Below, piece by piece: positions 10,874 to 17,893 of a DNA stretch of 25,460 nucleotides (positions are counted from its first letter, which is position 1; the number at the start of each line of letters is the position of its first letter). Location: NCBI GenBank assembly GCA_017549325.1, contig JAFYVA010000090.1, positions 1 to 25,460 on the forward strand. Reading direction: 5' to 3'. The position numbers and the translations under genes are program-made. Below the pieces are notes generated by a model. That model was given only the letters and a program-made list of their open reading frames with translations. It was not told where the DNA came from and searched no databases. This stretch comes from Oscillospiraceae bacterium. GTDB taxonomy: Bacteria; Bacillota_A; Clostridia; Oscillospirales; Oscillospiraceae.

Positions 10874-11218
10874 ATGAACCCTGCTGTGACCATAAAGGAG
10901 AATTATGTGTTCCGGCAGCTCTACCGTAAGGGGAGCTCTTCGGTACAGCCCTGTTTTGTGGTTTATTGCCGGAAAAATAAAGAAGGCCTGAGCCGTCTGG
11001 GCGTTACCGTCAGCACAAAGCTGGGTAAGGCCGTGGTGCGTAACCGTATTCGCCGCCGGCTCCGTGAGGTGTACCGTCTGAATAAACCGAAGATGAAAAG
11101 TGGCTACGATGTGATTTTGGTCGGTCGCAGCCGCGCACTCGCCGCGCCCTTTTCCAAAATGGAGCGACAGTTTGTTGCTGCATTGAAGGATGTGGGTCTT
11201 TTGGAGGATGGCCGATGA
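10874..11218 (+). CDS. rnpA: Ribonuclease P protein component
   Basis: The protein subunit of RNase P, which matures tRNA 5' ends together with the RnpB RNA. The 114-aa basic protein shows the family core: [40 protein letters not shown] and the RNR-type helix [14 protein letters not shown] use the ATG at 10874 because GAGGAGG lies six bases upstream; a TTG at 10853 is in frame but has no such site. It is the second gene of the rpmH operon and overlaps yidD by 4 nt (ATGA). Confidence 0.97.
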   Translation: MNPAVTIKENYVFRQLYRKGSSSVQPCFVVYCRKNKEGLSRLGVTVSTKLGKAVVRNRIRRRLREVYRLNKPKMKSGYDVILVGRSRALAAPFSKMERQFVAALKDVGLLEDGR

Positions 11219-11427
11219 AAAAGGCGATCTTGAAGTGTATTCGGTTTTATCAGACGTCTATTTCGCCCCTCTGCCCACCCCGTTGCCGTTATATTCCTAC
11301 CTGTTCGCAATACGCGGTACAGGCCGTGGAGAAATACGGCGCGGCCAAGGGCTCTTATTTAGCATTGAAACGGTTTCTGCGCTGCCATCCCTTCCACCGG
11401 GGCGGCTGGTACGACCCCGTGCCATAA
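11215..11427 (+). CDS. yidD: Membrane protein insertion efficiency factor YidD
   Basis: A 70-aa protein of the YidD (DUF37) family, a small membrane-associated factor that helps YidC-dependent insertion. The family signature is visible: [34 protein letters not shown] split over about 10-42, and [18 protein letters not shown] at the end. Its four conserved cysteines are present. The start overlaps the rnpA stop by 4 nt. It lies directly before yidC, as in most bacteria. Confidence 0.96.
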   Translation: MKKAILKCIRFYQTSISPLCPPRCRYIPTCSQYAVQAVEKYGAAKGSYLALKRFLRCHPFHRGGWYDPVP

Positions 11428-11475
11428 GCCGCCGAAAAGTTCGTTGTTTATCAACACAATCGGAGGAAACCAATA

Positions 11476-12579
11476 ATGTTTGCACAAATCGGCTACTACA
11501 TTTGTATCCCCTTTGCGTGGATCACCCGTATGTTCTACTCTCTCACGGGTTCTTACGGTGTGGCCATTATCCTCTTCACCCTGGTGGTGAAGCTGGTGAT
11601 CCTGCCCTTCCAGCTCAAGAGTAAGAAGAGCATGATGCGTATGAACCGCATGCAGGGTAAGATCAAGGATATTCAGACCCGCTTTGCCAACAACAAGGAG
11701 CGTCAGCAGCAGGAGATGGCAGATCTGTATGCCCGCGAGGGTATCAACCCCATGGGCGGCTGCCTCTGGTCCTTCATCCCCCTGCCCATTCTGATCGCTC
11801 TGTACTACATCATCCGTACCCCCCTGCGCTACTTCATGAACCTGTCCGAGACGGTGATCGAGGAGATCCGTACGCTGGCTACCTCTCTGGGCTATGTGGC
11901 CGCTACCGAAGGTACTGCCGCTGCCTATGAGCAGATTTATCTCAGTAAGTTCATCCACGAGCACTGGGATAACTTTGCCGGCAAGTTCGACAAGCTTCTG
12001 GATCTGGATTACAACTTCCTGGGTCTTGACCTTGCTGACCAGGCCAACAATGTCATGAAGCAGTTCCCCCACGGCGGTTGGGCCGTCTGGGGTCTGCTGT
12101 TGCTGCCCTTCATCGCTGCAGCGCTGCAGTTCCTCATGAGCTGGGCCTCTATGAAGACCAGCGCCAACAACATGAACGGCTCCAACAAGATGATGCTGTA
12201 CCTCTTCCCCCTGATGACCATCTGGATGGGCTTCATGTTCCCCGCCGCCCTGTGCCTGTACTGGGTGGTGAACTCTGCCTTCTCCGCCGTGCAGGAGCTG
12301 CTGCTGAACAAGGTGTTCGGCAAGATGCTGGACCGCGAGGAGACTGAGAAGGAGCGCGAGAAGCGCGAAAAGCGTGCTGCCAAGATGATGGCACAGCGCG
12401 AGCAGATGATGGCACAGCAGCAGGCTCAGCAGAAGAAGGCACAGCCCAGCAAGAAGAAGGCCGCACCTGCTCCCGAGAAGAAGGAGAAGTACAGCGGCTC
12501 CACCAACGAAGCAGGCCGCGTGGGCAACCGTCCCTACGCTCGCGGTCGCGCCTTCAGTGAAAATCATTACGAGGACTAA
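11476..12579 (+). CDS. yidC: Membrane protein insertase YidC/OxaA
   Basis: Inserts membrane proteins alone or with SecYEG. The 367-aa Gram-positive-type protein lacks the large periplasmic domain of E. coli. Core helices are about 26-46, 98-115, 203-223, 240-256 and 258-275. The hydrophilic groove charge, usually Arg, is Lys39 (in VVKLVILPF). The amphipathic coiled region KIKDIQTRFANNKERQQQEM (61-80) corresponds to the C1 hairpin. The tail after residue 285 is highly charged and rich in Lys, Gln and Glu, as in ribosome-binding tails. No lipobox cysteine is seen, unlike many bacilli. CGGAGG lies 9-10 nt before the ATG. Confidence 0.97.
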   Translation: MFAQIGYYICIPFAWITRMFYSLTGSYGVAIILFTLVVKLVILPFQLKSKKSMMRMNRMQGKIKDIQTRFANNKERQQQEMADLYAREGINPMGGCLWSFIPLPILIALYYIIRTPLRYFMNLSETVIEEIRTLATSLGYVAATEGTAAAYEQIYLSKFIHEHWDNFAGKFDKLLDLDYNFLGLDLADQANNVMKQFPHGGWAVWGLLLLPFIAAALQFLMSWASMKTSANNMNGSNKMMLYLFPLMTIWMGFMFPAALCLYWVVNSAFSAVQELLLNKVFGKMLDREETEKEREKREKRAAKMMAQREQMMAQQQAQQKKAQPSKKKAAPAPEKKEKYSGSTNEAGRVGNRPYARGRAFSENHYED

Positions 12580-12585
12580 GTCGAA

Positions 12586-13413
12586 ATGAGTTATATTGAT
12601 GTGATCGGCAAGACCGAGGAAGAGGCAATCGCCAGCGCCCTTGCCCAGCTGGGTATGGACCGCGATGATGTCTCTGTAGAGATCCTCGAGCGTGCCAAGA
12701 GCGGCTTTTTGGGTATGGGTGGTAAGCCTGCCCGCGTCCGCGTGACCTACGGTCCCGATGAGGCGCCCATGGAGGAAATCGTCGTCCCCGTCAAGCCCGT
12801 GGAGACCACTCCCGTGGCAGAGGAGAAGAAGGCTGAAAAACCGGCTCCTCAGCCCAAAAAGCAGGAGAAAAAGCCTGAAAAGAAGGCTGAAAAGCCTGCC
12901 AAGGCAGATAAGGCCGTGGAAGTTCCCGCCATCGACCTGCCTGAGTGCACCGACAACAACGCCCAGCGCATTACCGCCTTCCTCTCCGGCCTGATGGAGC
13001 ACCTGGACAGCGAGGCCGCCGTCAAGGTCTACGAGGCCGAGAAGGGCCGTTATAAGGTCATTCTGGAGGGTCAGAGTCTGGGCCAGCTGATCGGTCGCCG
13101 CGGTGAGACGCTGGATGCCATTCAGCAGCTGACCAACTATGCCGTCAACTCCGGCAACGAGAAGCGCATTCGCGTCCATGTGGATGCCGAGAACTACCGT
13201 GCCCGCCGCGAGGCCAGCCTCGAGAGCCTGGCTGCCAAGGTGGCTGCCAAGGTGAAGAAGTACCGCCGCAGCGTCACGCTGGAGGCTATGAACGCCTACG
13301 AGCGCCATGTGATCCACGCTGCTCTGCAGGATGTGAAGGGTATCACCACCTATTCCATCGGTACCGAGCCCAACCGCCGCGTGGTGGTGGCTCTCGACCG
13401 TGAAAACGGCTAA
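12586..13413 (+). CDS. jag: RNA-binding protein Jag/KhpB (Jag-N, KH and R3H domains)
   Basis: A 275-aa protein with three parts. The Jag N-terminal domain is at 1-55, with KSGFLGMGGKPARV. A Lys/Pro/Glu linker follows at about 60-112. The KH and R3H domains come last: KH carries the GRRG loop at 170-173 in LIGRRGETLDAIQ, and R3H carries Arg240 and His244 in ERHVIHAAL and ends in SIGTEPNRRVVV. In Gram-positives KhpB pairs with KhpA to bind RNA and affects cell division and elongation. The start is six bases after the yidC stop, with GAGGA inside the yidC end. The operon ends here; no mnmE follows. Confidence 0.95.
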   Translation: MSYIDVIGKTEEEAIASALAQLGMDRDDVSVEILERAKSGFLGMGGKPARVRVTYGPDEAPMEEIVVPVKPVETTPVAEEKKAEKPAPQPKKQEKKPEKKAEKPAKADKAVEVPAIDLPECTDNNAQRITAFLSGLMEHLDSEAAVKVYEAEKGRYKVILEGQSLGQLIGRRGETLDAIQQLTNYAVNSGNEKRIRVHVDAENYRARREASLESLAAKVAAKVKKYRRSVTLEAMNAYERHVIHAALQDVKGITTYSIGTEPNRRVVVALDRENG

Positions 13414-13418
13414 AAAAC

Positions 13419-13456
13419 GCAAAAAAAGAACGCCCGACATGGCGTTCTTTTTTTGC
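13419..13456. terminator. Bidirectional terminator between jag and the nitroreductase gene
   Basis: A perfect 16-bp stem (GCAAAAAAAGAACGCC and its complement) with a 6-nt loop CGACAT. U-runs result on both strands, so it can end the rpmH-jag operon and the convergent nadE-nitroreductase unit. Confidence 0.92.
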
Positions 13457-14068
13457 TTATATAATGTCTGCGATCTCTTCAAAAGACTTTTTCTCGATGG
13501 GAGGCAGCTCGTAGGAAGGGTCGGGTTTGCCCACCACCAAGATCATCACCGGCGTTTCATTTTGAGGACGGCCAAGGAGGTCGCGCAGGAATGTCGGCGG
13601 TGCCGGCGTATAGGTGAGGGTGGCATAACCGGCGTTGCGCAGCGCGTTGATCAGCATACCCAGAGAAATACCCACTGAGGTAGGAACATAATAGTTAGGT
13701 GCGCGGCTGCCGTCCTCCATTAGACGGTAGTTCTCCTCAAATACGGCGATGAGGCAGGGTGCCTCGGTAAGGAAGGGCTTTTTGGCGTTGACCTTCAGTA
13801 CATCCAGATCCTCGCGCCATTTATCGGAGATTTTCTTGGCGTAGAACTCACGCTCCACGGCCTCAGAAGCCGTACGGATACGCTGTTTCATTTCGGGGTC
13901 TACGACTACGGAAAAGTGCCAGGGCTGCAGATTGGCGCCGTTGGGGGCAGTACCGGCGGTGAGGATACAGTCGCGGATCACATCCATATCCACCGCATCG
14001 GGCAGAAACTTACGCCATGTGCGGCGTGCGCGGCTCTCTTCCAGTAGCTGTTTCGAAGACAGAGGCAT
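13457..14068 (-). CDS. Nitroreductase-family flavoprotein, iodotyrosine-deiodinase-like
   Basis: A 203-aa FMN-dependent protein of the nitroreductase superfamily. FMN-binding features are RRTWRKF at 15-21, AGTAPNGANLQPWHF at 38-52, and LGRP with VGKP near the end. Its pattern matches, by memory, the iodotyrosine deiodinase branch more than classic NfsB: TAGTAPNGA, WREDLDVLK, ISLGMLINALRNAG, TYTP and LGRPQNE. The lid residues that hold the amino acid substrate in deiodinase (Glu, Tyr, Lys) are present as Glu72, Tyr76 and Lys97. A reductive dehalogenation of halotyrosines, or reduction of a related phenol, is therefore plausible but not proven. AAAAAAGGAG lies upstream of the ATG. It is 17 nt downstream of nadE and shares its transcript. 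Confidence 0.88.
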   Translation of the reverse strand: MPLSSKQLLEESRARRTWRKFLPDAVDMDVIRDCILTAGTAPNGANLQPWHFSVVVDPEMKQRIRTASEAVEREFYAKKISDKWREDLDVLKVNAKKPFLTEAPCLIAVFEENYRLMEDGSRAPNYYVPTSVGISLGMLINALRNAGYATLTYTPAPPTFLRDLLGRPQNETPVMILVVGKPDPSYELPPIEKKSFEEIADII

Positions 14069-14085
14069 AAATAAACGCTCCTTTT

Positions 14086-14868
14086 TTATTTCTTATCAGG
14101 ATTGTAGTAATCGGTGGGATCTTCGATGACCATAGGAAGACCATTCTGATAGACAGGCAGCGTCTGGAACTTAAAGCGGGAAGAGGCGTGTTTCTTGTCG
14201 ATCATTTTCTTCACTTCGGGATCGACGACACCGCGGCGAATATACTCGTTGACCGCATGGTAGGTAAAGCCCAGATTGTCCTCGTCCGTCTTGCCCGTCA
14301 GGCCGTCGGAGGGAGGCTTGATGAGGAACTTCTCCGGCAGACCCAGCACGCGGCCCAGAGCGATGACCTCCTCGGTGGTGTACATACCGAGAGGGGAGAA
14401 GGCACCGGCGCTGTCACCGTAGATGGTGCAGTAGCCGACCCAGTCCTCGGAGAGGTTGGAGGTGTTCAGCACGATGCCGCCCTCCACCGTCTGTGCCACG
14501 GCATAGAGGGTGGCCATACGGACACGGGAGGGTAGGTTGACGACCGTCTGTCGGGAGGGGGTAAGACCCACTTTCTCCATCTCCTGTAGCACGCCCTGCA
14601 CCGCGTCGTGGATATTGATGGTGCAGTGAGGGATCTGCAAAAAGTCCACCAGACCGTGGGAATAGTCGATATCGGGCTGTACGCCGTCGGGCATCAGCAC
14701 ACCGTAGACATTCTCGCGGCCATAGGCGGCCACGGCCAGCGCGGCGACGGTAGAACTGTCCTTGCCGCCGGAGATACCGATGACGGCGGTCTTGCCGTAA
14801 CAAGCTTTCATCCGCTCGTCCATCCACTCCAAAAGACCGGCCAGTTGATGCTGAGGATTGAAGTCCAT
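14086..14868 (-). CDS. nadE: NH3-dependent NAD+ synthetase
   Basis: Catalyses ATP-dependent amidation of nicotinate adenine dinucleotide, the last step to NAD+. The 260-aa protein has the PP-loop SGGKDSS at 33-39, NTSNLSEDWVGYCTIYGD for deamido-NAD binding, and KPPSDGLTGKTDED, typical of the short ammonia-using enzyme. No glutaminase domain is fused. The start has AGGAGG upstream. A TTGTCC-17-TACAAT promoter lies at 14901-14929. The flavoprotein gene downstream is in the same unit. Confidence 0.96.
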   Translation of the reverse strand: MDFNPQHQLAGLLEWMDERMKACYGKTAVIGISGGKDSSTVAALAVAAYGRENVYGVLMPDGVQPDIDYSHGLVDFLQIPHCTINIHDAVQGVLQEMEKVGLTPSRQTVVNLPSRVRMATLYAVAQTVEGGIVLNTSNLSEDWVGYCTIYGDSAGAFSPLGMYTTEEVIALGRVLGLPEKFLIKPPSDGLTGKTDEDNLGFTYHAVNEYIRRGVVDPEVKKMIDKKHASSRFKFQTLPVYQNGLPMVIEDPTDYYNPDKK

Positions 14869-14900
14869 AGTCGTGTCCTCCTACAAGTTTTCTTGGGAAT

Positions 14901-14929
14901 ATTGTAGCACAGTTTTCCACAGGGGACAA
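14901..14929 (-). promoter_or_regulatory. Putative nadE promoter
   Basis: On the minus strand a TTGTCC -35 (14924-14929) and a TACAAT -10 (14901-14906) are separated by 17 nt, about 35-40 nt before the nadE start and immediately after terminator copy 1. Confidence 0.6.
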
Positions 14930-14934
14930 TACGC

Positions 14935-14972
14935 AAAAAAAGAAACGCCCGAAGGCGTTTCTTTTTGCAGCG
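14935..14972 (-). terminator. Terminator, copy 1 of a duplicated 38-nt element
   Basis: The stem AAAAAGAAACGCC and its complement around a CGAA tetraloop make a strong intrinsic terminator on both strands. The whole 38-nt segment, including the trailing GCAGCG, is identical to 15076-15113. It would catch minus-strand read-through from atoE that passes copy 2, just before the nadE promoter. Confidence 0.85.
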
Positions 14973-15075
14973 GCAATTGAGAACATAAGACAACTGGAAC
15001 GGCAGGATTTCGAGTCTGCATGGGGGAGCGCGAGGGGGAGGGTATGACCCCTCGCATAAAATAAAACTGATGAGA

Positions 15076-15113
15076 AAAAAAAGAAACGCCCGAAGGCGTT
15101 TCTTTTTGCAGCG
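15076..15113 (-). terminator. Terminator, copy 2 of a duplicated 38-nt element
   Basis: Identical in sequence to 14935-14972 and located 3 nt after the atoE stop on the minus strand, so it is the primary terminator of atoE. The 103 nt between the copies (14973-15075) hold no gene that I can support. Confidence 0.9.
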
Positions 15114-15116
15114 AAA

Positions 15117-16487
15117 TCAGAACCAGAGGCCCCAGGCAAGGAAGCCCAGGCAGGCCACGATACCGGTAAAGACCAGAACGATAACCAGATAACCCATAAC
15201 ATCCTTGGCAGAGAGCTTGGCAACAGCCAGAGCGGGCAGAGCCCAGAAGGGCTGGATCATGTTGGTCCACTGATCGCCCCATGCAATAGCCATAGCCACG
15301 CGACCATTCTCGATGCCCAGCAGCTGACCGGCAGGCATCATGATGGGACCCTGAACGGCCCACTGACCGCCGCCGGAGGGGACGAAGAAGTTCACCACGC
15401 CGGCTGCCAGGAAGGTCAGCATGGGGAAGGTGATCTCGTTGGAAATGGACACGAAGAAGTTGGAAAGAACGCCTGCCAGAGACACGCCATCGGGGTTGGC
15501 AGCGGTCATGATACCCATGATACCGGCATAGAAGGGGAACTGCAGCAGGATGCCGGCGGCACCGGAGGCAGCCTGACCAATCGCGTCCACATAGCGGCGC
15601 AGATCGCCGTGCAGCAGGATGCCCAGGAACAGGAAGATCATGTTGACGATGTTCAGGTTGAGAGCGTTGGCAACGTTGCCGCCGGACTTCACAACGCCGA
15701 CGAAGTAGTTGACGATGTACACAAAGCCCAGCAGCCAGGTGATGACCCACAGGATCTTGGAGTGCTCCATCTTGTCAGCGGGAGTCTTGACCTCATAGGT
15801 CTTATCCTCCTCGTCCACCAGCAGAGCGGGGTTGACGGTGATCGTGCGATCCTTATCGGGATGCATGGCATAGTTGACGAAGGGCATGGCGAATAGGATC
15901 ACGCCCACCATGATGAGGTTCATGGGGTGGAACAGCGTGGAGGTCATGTCAGCCTGCCACACAGTCACGCCGCCATCGAAGCTGTGGCCGGAAGCGATCT
16001 GCAGAGGGATAGAGCCGGACAGACCGGCGTGCCAAATGACGAAACCGGAGTAGGCCGAGGCGATCAGCAGAGGATAGTCCACGGTGGGGACACGCTTGAC
16101 CACTTCCTTGGCCAGCAGGGCGCCTACGATCAGACCGAAGCCCCAGTTGAGCCAGCAGCAAACCGTGGAGACAAAGGTGGTGACCACGATGGCGTGGAGG
16201 TTGGTCTTGCACAGACCTGCGATGGCATAGAGCAGCTTCTTGACGGGCTTTGCCGAAGCGCAGGCAGAGCCGAAGACAACCACCAGTGCCATCTGCATGG
16301 AGAAGCTCAGCAAACCCCAGAAACCGGTGCCGCTGCCCCATGCATTGATCACTTTGATGGGGCCCATACCGGTGGACAGCATCGAGCCAATGAAGACGAC
16401 AATGGTCAGAATGACGGCGAACAGGAAGGCATCCGGCAGCCATCTGTTGACTACGCGAACGCAGCCGTTGACGATTTTCTTAAACAC
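15117..16487 (-). CDS. atoE: Short-chain fatty acid carrier of the AtoE family
   Basis: A 456-aa polytopic membrane protein of the AtoE short-chain fatty acid transporter family; E. coli AtoE, next to the acetoacetate degradation genes, is similar in length. Family stretches are NWGFGLIVGALLAKE at about 114-128, YPLLIASAYSGFVIWHAGLSGSIPL at about 138-162, and near the C-terminus VPSGGGQWAVQGP and AIAWGDQWTNMIQPFWALP. At least ten hydrophobic segments are visible, with a hydrophilic loop at about 205-245. The start is GTG at 16487, with GAGGAGAG upstream. It stands alone between terminator copy 2 and the DUF975 unit. In a fermenter it might export or take up butyrate, acetate or acetoacetate; direction and substrate are not readable from sequence. 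Confidence 0.9.
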   Translation of the reverse strand: MFKKIVNGCVRVVNRWLPDAFLFAVILTIVVFIGSMLSTGMGPIKVINAWGSGTGFWGLLSFSMQMALVVVFGSACASAKPVKKLLYAIAGLCKTNLHAIVVTTFVSTVCCWLNWGFGLIVGALLAKEVVKRVPTVDYPLLIASAYSGFVIWHAGLSGSIPLQIASGHSFDGGVTVWQADMTSTLFHPMNLIMVGVILFAMPFVNYAMHPDKDRTITVNPALLVDEEDKTYEVKTPADKMEHSKILWVITWLLGFVYIVNYFVGVVKSGGNVANALNLNIVNMIFLFLGILLHGDLRRYVDAIGQAASGAAGILLQFPFYAGIMGIMTAANPDGVSLAGVLSNFFVSISNEITFPMLTFLAAGVVNFFVPSGGGQWAVQGPIMMPAGQLLGIENGRVAMAIAWGDQWTNMIQPFWALPALAVAKLSAKDVMGYLVIVLVFTGIVACLGFLAWGLWF

Positions 16488-16636
16488 GAAAACTCACTCT
16501 CCTCAATGAATTTCTCAGCAGCGGCAGGCTTGTCAGGCCCGTCGCCAAGTATATGGCCGCAATGAAAAAGCGGCCGTCGGAACATCCCTATTATACATAG
16601 TTACCAAAAGGAAAGTAAGAGGCAAAACGACAAAAA

Positions 16637-16666
16637 ATTAACAAGGATTTTTGTAGGAACTGTCAA
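16637..16666 (-). promoter_or_regulatory. Possible atoE promoter
   Basis: On the minus strand TTGACA (16661-16666) is followed after 18 nt by GTTAAT (16637-16642). A separate perfect TATAAT on the minus strand at 16590-16595 lacks a good -35. Either could start the atoE transcript. The rest of 16488-16713 shows no gene. Confidence 0.35.
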
Positions 16667-16713
16667 GCGAAGGACACTGTTTTTTTTCGGGTATAAACAA
16701 AGCGGTAAAAATA

Positions 16714-16750
16714 TAAAAAACCGCGCCTCTCCACAGGGAAGAAGCGCGGT
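16714..16750 (-). terminator. Terminator of the DUF975 gene
   Basis: ACCGCGC (16720-16726) pairs with GCGCGGT (16744-16750). On the minus strand the stem is followed by a U-run. It lies just after the stop of the DUF975 gene. Confidence 0.85.
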
Positions 16751-16763
16751 CGGTTAGCGGGAG

Positions 16764-17534
16764 TTATCGCTCGGGATCGTAGGCGTGCGGCTCTGTGTCG
16801 CTGTTTTGTTCAAAGCGGTCGTCGCGATGGAACTGTCCGTCCTCCATGGGCAGATAGCCGATGCCGCTGCGGCGCTTGATCTCCTCGAAGAAGCCCACAT
16901 CCGTCTGCTGAATGTAAGGTGCGATCCAGATGGAGAGAATGCCCAGCGTCAGTGCACAGAGAATGTTCCAACCCAGGAAGCTCAGGTCCAGCACGAAGAG
17001 CTGCCATTTATAACCGCGTGTCTGGGCCTTACTCATGTTCAGGGCCTCAGAGGGGGAGAGCTGGGGGTTATCGCAGAGGTTATACAGGGCATAGCGGTAG
17101 CGGTAGGCGGCAATGATGCCGGGGAAGAACAGCAGCAAGCTCCACAGGAAGGTGAAAACGGCGATCATGATCTGCAAAACGATGATCTTGCCGACAAAAG
17201 CAAAGCCGTCAAAAAGGGTGGCATAGGGCATAGTATGATTTTTGCGGATGCCCAGATGATAGATGAGATAACCGGTGGAGAGCACCATGGAGATCAGACT
17301 GACGAGAATGGAGATAAATGTGACCATCAGGGGAGAAAGACCCAAGGTGGGGAAGGGGATCTCCATCTCCAAAACCATACTCAGATCGGCGGCGGTAGCG
17401 CCGGTGGCGAACTCCAGAATCAGATCCAGTACGAAGAGGAAGGCCAGATAGATCAGCGTGAACACATAGGCAGAAACGGCGGCGGATTTGACGATGGACT
17501 TCGCTTCTGCTTTAAGAGCAATACGGTCAAGCAT
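16764..17534 (-). CDS. DUF975 family membrane protein
   Basis: A 256-aa integral membrane protein. Hydrophobic segments lie at about 18-40, 68-92, 113-140 and 179-205. The DUF975 hallmark is present: PGIIAAYRYRYALYNL, then LSPSEALNMSKAQTRGYKW and the tail helix with IAPYIQQTDVGFFEEIK. The last 35 residues are hydrophilic. The function of the family is unknown, and it occurs widely in Firmicutes. GTGAGG lies upstream of the ATG. It has its own promoter (17626-17654) and terminator, so it is a single-gene unit with no functional hint from neighbours. Confidence 0.85.
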   Translation of the reverse strand: MLDRIALKAEAKSIVKSAAVSAYVFTLIYLAFLFVLDLILEFATGATAADLSMVLEMEIPFPTLGLSPLMVTFISILVSLISMVLSTGYLIYHLGIRKNHTMPYATLFDGFAFVGKIIVLQIMIAVFTFLWSLLLFFPGIIAAYRYRYALYNLCDNPQLSPSEALNMSKAQTRGYKWQLFVLDLSFLGWNILCALTLGILSIWIAPYIQQTDVGFFEEIKRRSGIGYLPMEDGQFHRDDRFEQNSDTEPHAYDPER

Positions 17535-17625
17535 GGAAAAACCTCACTTTCATAGGAAAATACGGAAGCAATATCGAGTGATGCAGCAAAAAAGGGGCTG
17601 CAGCGTTTTTAGCAGATTACTACAT

Positions 17626-17654
17626 ATTGTATCATAGAAGCACAGGGAACGCAA
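17626..17654 (-). promoter_or_regulatory. Putative promoter of the DUF975 gene
   Basis: On the minus strand a TTGCGT -35 (17649-17654) and a TACAAT -10 (17626-17631) are separated by 17 nt. The leader of about 85 nt contains a GCAGC/GCTGC stem at about 17584-17602. Confidence 0.6.
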
Positions 17655-17733
17655 GAGCGGGAAAAAAGAGGAAAAAATTGAAAAGATTGTGCCAAAAAGG
17701 AACGAAGTTTCCCGAAGAATTGTCCGAGAACAC

Positions 17734-17762
17734 TGGACAAAAGAGAGCTTTTGATGTATTAT
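17734..17762 (+). promoter_or_regulatory. Putative rnf operon promoter
   Basis: A TGGACA -35 (17734-17739) and a TATTAT -10 (17757-17762) with a 17-nt spacer. A perfect TATAAT also sits at 17764-17769 but has no suitable -35. Transcription from here gives a leader of about 125 nt before rnfC. Confidence 0.65.
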
Positions 17763-17776
17763 CTATAATGTATGAA

Positions 17777-17847
17777 GTGGCACAAGCCACATAAAAAGCC
17801 GACAGCTGAGGAACCTTTTCTCTTCGACGGAAGACGGAGCGAAAAGG
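17777..17847 (+). other. Structured leader of the rnf transcript
   Basis: Two local stems are visible. The first is GTGGC-ACAA-GCCAC at 17777-17790. The second, at 17814-17847, is an outer stem CCTTTTC/GAAAAGG enclosing TCTTC-GACG-GAAGA and an asymmetric CGGAGC stretch. The second resembles a small multi-part RNA element more than a terminator, since no U-run follows. I do not recognise it as a known riboswitch. The rnfC start lies about 46 nt downstream. Confidence 0.45.
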
Positions 17848-17893
17848 GGTTGTCACTGTTGGAAATGAAAGCAGTTAAGATGAGGTGAAGACA

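Noticed and set aside
14911..14921. TTTTCCACA near nadE as a DnaA box
   Set aside because: A single near-match lying inside the promoter spacer, with no companions; expected by chance in this amount of sequence.
14973..15075. Possible tRNA or tRNA remnant between the duplicated terminators
   Set aside because: GCAGACTCGAAATCCTGC on the minus strand recalls a T-arm, but the stem does not pair fully and no acceptor, D-arm or anticodon arm can be drawn.
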